DNA of 5,528 nt from contig WLQA01000060.1 in assembly GCA_009698515.1 (NCBI GenBank), forward strand, positions 1 through 5,528, in the 5' to 3' direction. Shown in pieces: positions 1-4,769 of this stretch. Position numbers and translations under genes: made by a program. The notes beneath the pieces are model-generated. The model was not told the DNA's origin. It saw only the letters and a list, made by a program, of their open reading frames with translations, and did no database searches. The stretch is from Actinomycetota bacterium. Lineage in GTDB: Bacteria; Actinomycetota; Actinomycetes; Nanopelagicales; Nanopelagicaceae. Positions within the stretch are counted from its first letter, which is position 1. Every line of letters starts with the position of its first letter.

Positions 1-1004
1 ATAACCATCGGCGGATACATGCCATCGGCATACCATTGCAAGTGCCCTGATGTTTCAAACAATGCTGCTTTTGTTAGATGTGGTGAATAGACAAATTGAT
101 AATCTTCTTCTTCGTGGCGGCGTCTTGAATAATCTTCCATTGCTCGTCGGATAATTCCACCCTTTGGATGAAATACCGCAAGACCTGAACCAATCTCCTC
201 TGGAAATGAAAATAGATCTAACTCTGCGCCCAAGCGACGATGATCTCGCTTTTCCGCCTCTTCCAATAAATGTAAATATGCATCTAGTGCTTCTTGCGTC
301 GGCCAGGCAGTTCCATAAATTCGTTGCAGCATTGGGTTTTTTTCTGAACCTCGCCAATAAGCACCAGCTGCGCGCATTAATTTAAATGCTGGAATGTGTT
401 TGGTTGATGGCAAATGCGGACCTCTACACAAATCACTCCAAACTGGATTTCCATCTCTTCCCAAATTGTCGTAAATAGTTAACTCACCGGAGCCAACTTC
501 AACTGAACTTTCATCTTCTAGTGCAGCTGATTTAAGACCAATCAATTCACATTTGTATGGCTCACCCTTTAACTCAACCAATGCTTCTTTCTCGTTGGTA
601 ACTCTGCGCTTAAATCGCTGGCCAGCTTTGATGATTTTTCGCATTGCCGTTTCAAGTTTTTCTAAATCACTTGGGGTAAATGCTTCCTTTGGATCAAAGT
701 CATAATAAAAGCCATCGCGAATTGGAGGTCCGATTCCAAGTTTGGTTTCCGGGAAAACCTCTTGTACCGCCTGCGCCAATACGTGAGCAGTTGAGTGTCT
801 AAGCACATTTAAACCATCTGCTGAATCAATACTTACCGATTCAATCTCATCACCATTTGAAAGATCGGTCCATAAATCACGAAGCTCGCCATTTATTTTA
901 CAAACAACAACATTGGAATCTTCGGCAAAGAGATGGGTTGGTTTCTTCTCAGCATCTACTTCTTGGGCAACGCCATTGATTTTCACCTTGATCTGCGTTG
1001 ACAT
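1..1004 (-). CDS. thrS: Threonyl-tRNA synthetase, N-terminal part (cut by left window edge)
   Basis: Cytoplasmic class II aminoacyl-tRNA synthetase that charges tRNA-Thr with threonine and edits mischarged Ser-tRNA-Thr. I translated the minus strand from the ATG at 1004. The frame stays open for 334 codons to base 1, so the product is partial. Residues 1 to about 62 look like the TGS domain. The editing domain follows, with H70-S-T-A-H74 (the HxxxH motif) and C193-R-G-P-H197 (the second editing motif of the SAD domain). From about residue 258 the class II core begins: GLAVFHPKGGIIRRAMED fits motif 1, and TSGHLQWYADGMYPPM is a ThrS signature close to actinobacterial versions. The zinc ligands and motifs 2 and 3 would lie outside the window. 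The start is fixed because an in-frame TAA lies 12 bases upstream (1014-1016). There is no Shine-Dalgarno, and a TAACCT box ends six bases before the ATG, suggesting a leaderless mRNA. The family assignment is secure. Confidence 0.97.
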   Translation of the reverse strand, partial: MSTQIKVKINGVAQEVDAEKKPTHLFAEDSNVVVCKINGELRDLWTDLSNGDEIESVSIDSADGLNVLRHSTAHVLAQAVQEVFPETKLGIGPPIRDGFYYDFDPKEAFTPSDLEKLETAMRKIIKAGQRFKRRVTNEKEALVELKGEPYKCELIGLKSAALEDESSVEVGSGELTIYDNLGRDGNPVWSDLCRGPHLPSTKHIPAFKLMRAAGAYWRGSEKNPMLQRIYGTAWPTQEALDAYLHLLEEAEKRDHRRLGAELDLFSFPEEIGSGLAVFHPKGGIIRRAMEDYSRRRHEEEDYQFVYSPHLTKAALFETSGHLQWYADGMYPPMV

Positions 1005-1010
1005 GAGACT

Positions 1011-1016
1011 AGGTTA
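1011..1016 (-). promoter_or_regulatory. Probable -10 box of a leaderless thrS promoter
   Basis: On the minus strand TAACCT is followed by six bases (AGTCTC) and then the thrS ATG. A TANNNT -10 at this distance would put the transcription start at or next to the A of the start codon. No ribosome-binding site and no convincing -35 are visible. The TAA of the box is also the in-frame stop that prevents an earlier start. The same arrangement precedes pabB, manA and the type II isomerase gene, which strengthens the call. Confidence 0.55.
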
Positions 1017-1051
1017 GCAAAGGATAAGCAAAAGATGCCGATATTTCATGG

Positions 1052-1366
1052 CTATCTAATGGATGTGTACCAAACCACCAGAGCGATGAGAGAAAGTGAA
1101 AAAAGTACTGCAAGCAAAATATCACGATGTTCTTTTTTTAACCTGGCGCGATTAGCTGCCCTACTAGCACTTTTTTTAGCGCGTTCTAAAACTATCGCAG
1201 CCCAAGCAAATTCAGTGGCCAAAATTCCAAGTCCAGCAAAAATTATCAACCAACCAGGACCGGGTGTTACTAATGCAATAACGCCTATGACTGTGATGGT
1301 GCCACCTAGTAATCCAACTGCAACTCTTTTAATCAGAGCTTTCATGGACTTATTTATCCGTGTCAT
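1052..1366 (-). CDS. Small membrane protein of the PGPGW / TIGR02611 family, function unknown
   Basis: A 104-residue integral membrane protein. A basic N-terminus (R3, K6, K9, K13, R14) is followed by a hydrophobic segment at about 15-33, then the diagnostic P35-G-P-G-W39 motif leading into a second hydrophobic segment at about 39-60. A very basic cytoplasmic-type stretch follows (about 62-81, rich in K and R), then a last membrane span at about 83-100. PGPGW with the following LIIFAGLGILATEF is the hallmark of a family known from actinobacteria and some other bacteria, whose biochemical role is not established. Its ATG overlaps the pabC stop as ATGA (1363-1366), so it is probably translationally coupled as the third gene of the pabB-pabC operon. 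A second Met at residue 8 is an alternative start. The gene ends 47 bases before the thrS start with no terminator hairpin between them, so read-through into thrS is possible. Confidence 0.85.
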   Translation of the reverse strand: MTRINKSMKALIKRVAVGLLGGTITVIGVIALVTPGPGWLIIFAGLGILATEFAWAAIVLERAKKSASRAANRARLKKEHRDILLAVLFSLSLIALVVWYTSIR

Positions 1367-2133
1367 GGATTTAAGTTTCCCATTAACTTCTCTTCAAAAG
1401 CAATTATTAAGTTACTTCCCTCTTCACTAACTGCATAAAGCTTTTGTTCTACCTTTTCAACTCTTTGAATTAATCGAATTGATGATGTTGCGTAGACAGC
1501 TTTGGCTTTGAGTAAATCATCAAACTTAATCGTGGCCTCTTTGACGCCAAACCAACTCATTAACAACTCGCGAGTAATTCCAGGTAGGCATCCGCTTGAG
1601 ATTTCCGGGGTTTGCCAGCCATGCTCGTTGAGGATAAGTAAATTAGATAAACCAGTTTCTACGACAGCATTGTTTTCATTTAAGAAAATCGCATCATCAA
1701 AACCTAGATTCTCGGCGTATCTAATTGCGGTTATCGAATCACTGTATGAAAGTGATTTAATTCCAGCAAGTAAGGAGTTGCTATTTCTTGTATAAGGAAA
1801 TTTAGTAAGAGATATGGATTCAGATATTTCATATACCGGTATCAAGGTGAGGAACCAGCCCCCATCGCCTAAACAAATTATGCGTAACCGATTTCGGCCA
1901 ATCTCATCTTGCAAAATTGCATCTATCGCCAGTTCCAGATCAATTTTAGGTGGAATAGTTATTAAGATTTTATTGGCAGCCTTTTGTAATCTTACATAAT
2001 GACGATCCCAAGCAATCGCTTTTTGATCAATGGTTAGAAGAGTCTCAAACACACCATCACCACGTAGTAGCGAAGAATCTATTGGCAGAACATGTTCCGC
2101 TTCTGAAACTATACCTTTATAGAAGCTCTTCAT
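1363..2133 (-). CDS. pabC: Aminodeoxychorismate lyase (class IV PLP aminotransferase fold)
   Basis: Likely 4-amino-4-deoxychorismate lyase, a cytoplasmic PLP enzyme that releases pyruvate from aminodeoxychorismate to give p-aminobenzoate for folate. The 256-residue protein carries class IV fold marks: LLRGDGVFET near residues 22-31, the probable Schiff-base lysine K126 in AGIKSLSYSD, the acidic and Asn signature at E159-T-G-L-S-N164, and the phosphate-binding turn SGCLPGITREL at 180-190. Its size is normal to slightly short for PabC. Sequence alone does not separate PabC from branched-chain or D-amino acid aminotransferases, which share these motifs. The call rests on the immediately preceding pabB, whose stop overlaps this start as ATGA (2130-2133). 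The downstream membrane-protein gene also starts in an ATGA overlap. The ATG is preceded by GGCGGAAAAAG, at best a weak Shine-Dalgarno, so expression probably depends on coupling. Confidence 0.87.
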   Translation of the reverse strand: MKSFYKGIVSEAEHVLPIDSSLLRGDGVFETLLTIDQKAIAWDRHYVRLQKAANKILITIPPKIDLELAIDAILQDEIGRNRLRIICLGDGGWFLTLIPVYEISESISLTKFPYTRNSNSLLAGIKSLSYSDSITAIRYAENLGFDDAIFLNENNAVVETGLSNLLILNEHGWQTPEISSGCLPGITRELLMSWFGVKEATIKFDDLLKAKAVYATSSIRLIQRVEKVEQKLYAVSEEGSNLIIAFEEKLMGNLNP

Positions 2134-3113
2134 CTTTTTCCGCCCGCGATAGAGATTAGTTTTTCAGATTTTAATTGTGTCTCTTGCCATTCAGATTGCG
2201 CATCACTCTTCCAAGTAATCCCTGCGCCGGTGCCAAAATGTATTTGACCATCTTGATGAGACCAAAATATTCGAATACCAACAGACATAATTGCTTGCTC
2301 ACCCTCCGACCAGCCAATTACACCACAGTAAGGCCCTCTTTCCTTTTGTTCTAGATCACTGATGGTTTTAAGTGCCGAAGATTTAGGTGCACCACTTACA
2401 GATCCTGCAGGAGTTAATGCATTTAAAATTTCTGGCCACTGAGTGTTTGCTTTAAGTCTTCCGGTTATATCTGAGACTAAGTGGAATAAGCCTGGGTGTT
2501 TTTCTATTCCAAGCAATCTCGGCACATCTACAGAACCAGCCGTAGTGATTCGGCTAAAATCATTTCGCATTAAATCTACAATCATGATGTTTTCAGACTC
2601 ATCTTTATCGCCAAAGTTTTCATCCTTGGCAGTACCTTTTATTGGACTGCTCTTAATAAAATCTCCGCTGCGCGATAAAAACAATTCAGGTGAGGCGGAT
2701 GCAATTTCTAAGCCCGGTAACTTTAAATAGCTGGCATATGGAGCTGGATTATCAATTGCCAACTTGTTGGCCAAACCAAGCAATGAGTTTTCAGAGGTAT
2801 TTGTAAGTACTCGACATAGATTTACTTGATAAATGTAACCCTGTGCAATTAACTCCTGTATCTTTCTTACATTCTGCTCATAACCCAACTGAGTTTGGCT
2901 TGATGACCACTCACCGTTTAACGGTAACCAATTCGCAATTGGCAGTTTGGCTTGTTCCACCTTTGCAAACCTTGCTGCGATAAATTTTCCTTCAAAGCTT
3001 TTAACTACTGCCCAAAAACCTGGCTTATCTAAAGAAGATGGATCATCTGAAATTTCAACACAATTTGTGGCAAGCCGTCCGCCCATCCAAAAGATTGCTT
3101 CAGAAAGATCCAT
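2130..3113 (-). CDS. pabB: Aminodeoxychorismate synthase component I (PabB)
   Basis: Converts chorismate plus ammonia to 4-amino-4-deoxychorismate, the first committed step to p-aminobenzoate and folate. The ammonia normally comes from the PabA glutaminase. The 327 residues cover the chorismate-binding domain: GYIYQVNLC at 92-100, SASPELFL at 139-146, P157-I-K-G-T161, IMIVDLMRNDFSRI at 176-189, LTPAGSVSGAPK at 233-244, RGPYCGVIGW at 259-268 and GTGAGIT at 294-300. Lys159 in PIKGT is the residue that marks PabB and forms the covalent intermediate in the E. coli enzyme. TrpE has PIAGT-type sequence there, so anthranilate synthase is unlikely. The protein lacks most of the N-terminal half seen in the roughly 450-residue E. 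coli enzyme and matches the short forms common in actinobacteria. ATG 3113 is the first start after an in-frame TAG at 3132-3134. It heads the operon with pabC. No pabA is present in this window. Confidence 0.94.
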   Translation of the reverse strand: MDLSEAIFWMGGRLATNCVEISDDPSSLDKPGFWAVVKSFEGKFIAARFAKVEQAKLPIANWLPLNGEWSSSQTQLGYEQNVRKIQELIAQGYIYQVNLCRVLTNTSENSLLGLANKLAIDNPAPYASYLKLPGLEIASASPELFLSRSGDFIKSSPIKGTAKDENFGDKDESENIMIVDLMRNDFSRITTAGSVDVPRLLGIEKHPGLFHLVSDITGRLKANTQWPEILNALTPAGSVSGAPKSSALKTISDLEQKERGPYCGVIGWSEGEQAIMSVGIRIFWSHQDGQIHFGTGAGITWKSDAQSEWQETQLKSEKLISIAGGKR

Positions 3114-3119
3114 GTTTGA

Positions 3120-3125
3120 ACGGTA
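3120..3125 (-). promoter_or_regulatory. Probable -10 box of the pabB-pabC operon (leaderless)
   Basis: TACCGT on the minus strand is followed by six bases (TCAAAC) and the pabB ATG at 3113. This is the same TANNNT-N6-ATG spacing as at thrS, manA and the type II isomerase gene. No Shine-Dalgarno lies in the interval and no good -35 is seen at the usual spacing. The box lies in the 80-base divergent gap (3114-3193) shared with the tRNA promoter. Confidence 0.55.
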
Positions 3126-3172
3126 CCTGCTCTAAGCACAACGACGGATGTGCCAAGTTGTTTCAGATGCGA

Positions 3173-3178
3173 TAGATT
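3173..3178 (+). promoter_or_regulatory. Candidate -10 box for the tRNA-Gly / tRNA-Cys transcript
   Basis: TAGATT lies 15 bases before the 5' end of tRNA-Gly. Initiation about seven bases downstream would give a short precursor leader to be removed by RNase P. A TTGTTT lies only nine bases upstream of the box, which is too close for a standard -35, so the call rests on the -10 alone. Confidence 0.4.
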
Positions 3179-3193
3179 TTGCCCTCGCAATAC

Positions 3194-3269
3194 GCGGACG
3201 TAGCGCAGTTGGTAGCGCGGAACCTTGCCAAGGTTCAGGTCGCCGGTTCGAACCCGGTCGTCCGCTCCA
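3194..3269 (+). tRNA. tRNA-Gly (anticodon GCC)
   Basis: A full cloverleaf can be folded by hand. The acceptor stem GCGGACG (3194-3200) pairs with CGTCCGC (3259-3265). The D stem is GCGC (3203-3206) with GCGC (3215-3218). The anticodon stem GAACC (3220-3224) pairs with GGTTC (3232-3236) around loop TTGCCAA, with anticodon GCC at 3227-3229. The T stem GCCGG (3242-3246) pairs with CCGGT (3254-3258) around TTCGAAC. The discriminator is T3266, and the CCA end is encoded at 3267-3269. It reads GGC and GGU glycine codons. It is followed 29 bases later by tRNA-Cys and is probably co-transcribed with it. Confidence 0.97.
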
Positions 3270-3298
3270 CAAAGAAATTTTGCGGGAAATAAAAGCTA

Positions 3299-3372
3299 GG
3301 TCGGATGGCCGAGAGGCGAGGCTCGGGACTGCAAATCCCGCTACACGGGTTCAAATCCCGTTCCGACCTCCA
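3299..3372 (+). tRNA. tRNA-Cys (anticodon GCA)
   Basis: The acceptor stem GGTCGGA (3299-3305) pairs with TCCGACC (3362-3368). The anticodon stem CGGGA (3324-3328) pairs with TCCCG (3336-3340) around loop CTGCAAA, with anticodon GCA at 3331-3333. The T arm carries GGTTCAAATCC. The discriminator base T3369 (U73 in RNA) is the known cysteine identity base, and CCA is encoded at 3370-3372. It is the second gene of a Gly-Cys pair. It ends only seven bases before the stop codon of the convergent manA-like gene, with no terminator hairpin visible in between. Confidence 0.97.
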
Positions 3373-3379
3373 ATAAAAA

Positions 3380-4396
3380 TTAAGCGCTAGGTGGACGCGA
3401 AATAATTGCCTTGCAACCTGTTAATGAAAACTCTCCTGCGTTATAAGGAATTACAACTGCATCACCTGATGAAATTGATAATGAACCGAAATTCTTAAAA
3501 TTTAAAGTTCCAGATCCTTCTAAAACTAGCAAAATACCAAATCCGGCCTCAATAACTTGATCATCCCCGGTTAAGTAATCGGCTCGGAAAAAATCATCAG
3601 CAATTGAATTGAAAATCTTCTGCGATTTATCAATACCTTTATCAAATCTTGAAATAATTAATTGCTTCTCCGATTCGGTAAGTGGATCAAGTTTTAACGC
3701 ATCTAAAGCAGTTTCATACCCAAGATTTAAATGACCATCTTTATCGCCATCAACTGCAAAACCATCCCACTCCAACAAAATAGAGAGATCAGTTGGCTCT
3801 TGCAGTTCTAACACAAAGATTCCTGCTTCAATAGCATGCGCTACACCAGCAGGAACAAATACCGCATCACCGGCTTTTACCTCTAGAAATTCCAAAGAGT
3901 TAAGTAAACCTTGCGAATCATGATTTTTTACAAGCTCGGCAACTTGAGCTTTTGCCATTGTTTCTTTAAATCCAACACCAACCTTTGCACCGGCAGGTGC
4001 GTCAAGAATTATCCAAGCCTCTGTTTTACCGTGATTTAAATGCAATTTATCTGCCGCAAATTTTCGGTTGGGATGGTAATGAACTGGAAGGCGTTGGTCT
4101 GGATCTAAAAGTTTTACTAATATTTCAATTGAGTTTCCATATTTTTCAAGATGCTTAGCACCTAGCCAAGCGATCGGATCAGCAAGAACTGCATCTCGCA
4201 GCAACTGGCCATTTGGCAACTTTGATAAGCCATTTACAGCCTCACCAAAACGAGTTGTTGTTGAAGCAATCCACTCTTCAGGCCGCATTGGACCACCTGG
4301 GCCATTACGTAATTTTCCAATTCGATCTCCGCCACGATAGAAATGATCAAATTGATTAGATGGTAATTTTGCAGGAACGGTGCTCGGATTATTCAT
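3380..4396 (-). CDS. manA: Class I mannose-6-phosphate isomerase-like protein
   Basis: Predicted cytoplasmic zinc cupin enzyme interconverting mannose-6-phosphate and fructose-6-phosphate, linking mannose use and GDP-mannose supply to glycolysis. The 338-residue protein is closer in size to the short bacterial form (about 315 residues in Bacillus) than to E. coli ManA (391). The metal site can be read as H106-Y-H108 in LPVHYHPNRKFA, E126 in HGKTEAWIIL, and H188 in VPAGVAHAIEAG. E. coli ManA uses Gln-x-His for the first pair, so H106 replaces the usual Gln. The C-terminal part (about 285-335) forms a second cupin-like barrel. The start is fixed: an in-frame TAA (4406-4408) lies 12 bases upstream of the ATG, and the conserved-looking FYRGGDRI follows at 19-26. 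It is divergent from the type II isomerase gene across 29 bp. Because of the metal-site variation and the branch it seems to belong to, another sugar-phosphate substrate is possible. Confidence 0.85.
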   Translation of the reverse strand: MNNPSTVPAKLPSNQFDHFYRGGDRIGKLRNGPGGPMRPEEWIASTTTRFGEAVNGLSKLPNGQLLRDAVLADPIAWLGAKHLEKYGNSIEILVKLLDPDQRLPVHYHPNRKFAADKLHLNHGKTEAWIILDAPAGAKVGVGFKETMAKAQVAELVKNHDSQGLLNSLEFLEVKAGDAVFVPAGVAHAIEAGIFVLELQEPTDLSILLEWDGFAVDGDKDGHLNLGYETALDALKLDPLTESEKQLIISRFDKGIDKSQKIFNSIADDFFRADYLTGDDQVIEAGFGILLVLEGSGTLNFKNFGSLSISSGDAVVIPYNAGEFSLTGCKAIISRPPSA

Positions 4397-4402
4397 CTTT
4401 CT

Positions 4403-4408
4403 AGTTTA
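4403..4408 (-). promoter_or_regulatory. Probable -10 box of the manA-like gene (leaderless)
   Basis: On the minus strand TAAACT is followed by six bases (AGAAAG) and the ATG at 4396. The purine run AGAAAG touches the ATG and is too close to act as a Shine-Dalgarno, so a leaderless transcript is more likely. This box is separated by five bases from the oppositely directed -10 at 4414-4419. Confidence 0.55.
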
Positions 4409-4413
4409 AAGGT

Positions 4414-4419
4414 TAAAGT
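4414..4419 (+). promoter_or_regulatory. Probable -10 box of the type II isomerase gene (leaderless)
   Basis: TAAAGT is followed by six bases (TGTCTC) and the ATG at 4426. Its TAA is in frame with the gene and prevents any earlier start. There is no Shine-Dalgarno. The nine bases GTCTCATG plus the preceding spacing match the thrS start region (AGTCTCATG versus TGTCTCATG). Confidence 0.55.
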
Positions 4420-4425
4420 TGTCTC

Positions 4426-4767
4426 ATGCTAGAAAAGTCAGAGCGCCCGTGGGGTCGTTATGAGGTATTACAAGAGTCCCCAACATTTAAAGTTAAAACC
4501 ATTCATGTAAATCCGGGTATGCGCCTTTCATATCAACGTCACCAAAAGCGAGCTGAGCATTGGTTTGTAACTACCGGCATGGGTGAGGTAACTATTGAAG
4601 GAGTCACATCCCCTGTTTCGCCAGGATCAACTGTAGATATTAGAGTAAATCAATTACATCGAATTTCAAATACCGGAAGTACTGAGTTGATATTTGTAGA
4701 AGTTCAAACTGGCACCTACTTTGGTGAAGATGATATTGAACGTGTAGAAGATGATTTCGGTCGTTAA
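4426..4767 (+). CDS. Stand-alone type II phosphomannose isomerase (cupin)
   Basis: A 113-residue single-domain cupin equivalent to the C-terminal isomerase domain of bifunctional mannose-1-phosphate guanylyltransferase / phosphomannose isomerases (MannoseP_isomer family), here without the nucleotidyltransferase part. Family marks are complete: RPWGRYEVL at 7-15, FKVKTIHVNPGMRLS at 21-35, the metal-site run Q37-R-H39-Q-K-R-A-E44-H45-W, H78-R79 in the second cupin motif, and the C-terminal VEVQTGTYFGEDDIERVEDD followed by FGR. The expected reaction is mannose-6-phosphate to fructose-6-phosphate, the same as the divergent class I gene. The start is the only option because of an in-frame TAA 12 bases upstream. 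It is transcribed alone and converges on the MFS gene with only two bases between stop codons (4768-4769). A non-catalytic sugar-nucleotide-pathway cupin is the alternative reading. Confidence 0.9.
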   Translation: MLEKSERPWGRYEVLQESPTFKVKTIHVNPGMRLSYQRHQKRAEHWFVTTGMGEVTIEGVTSPVSPGSTVDIRVNQLHRISNTGSTELIFVEVQTGTYFGEDDIERVEDDFGR

Positions 4768-4769
4768 AT

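Larger units (their letters stand above)
4398..4435. repeat. 7-bp inverted repeat spanning the divergent isomerase promoters
   Basis: TTTCTAG (4398-4404) and CTAGAAA (4429-4435) are perfect inverted copies separated by 24 bases and centred on the divergent gap between the two isomerase genes. The left arm overlaps the manA -10 region, and the right arm begins at the third base of the type II isomerase start codon. It could be an operator for a dimeric regulator or chance in AT-rich DNA. Confidence 0.3.

Noticed and set aside
55..385. Open frames of 100 codons (minus) and 73 codons (plus)
   Set aside because: Both are out of frame within the thrS coding region, which carries unmistakable ThrS motifs through this stretch.
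1005..1051. Possible terminator or regulatory leader (T-box type) before thrS
   Set aside because: Only 47 bases with no hairpin, T-run or T-box motif. The evidence instead favours a leaderless start.
1035..1430. A 131-codon plus-strand open frame
   Set aside because: It lies antisense to the PGPGW membrane protein and the end of pabC, both of which have clear family motifs.
1502..1999. Two plus-strand open frames of 97 and 61 codons
   Set aside because: Antisense shadows of pabC, with no recognisable motif.
2443..3135. Plus-strand open frames of 95 and 62 codons
   Set aside because: Antisense shadows of pabB.
3270..3298. A third tRNA or a processing element between tRNA-Gly and tRNA-Cys
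   Set aside because: Only 29 AT-rich bases with no cloverleaf or hairpin.
3148..3390. An 80-codon open frame on the plus strand
   Set aside because: It runs straight through both tRNA genes, so it is a chance frame.
4397..4402. AGAAAG just before the manA-like ATG as a ribosome-binding site
   Set aside because: It touches the start codon with no spacer, too close to pair with 16S rRNA in the normal position.
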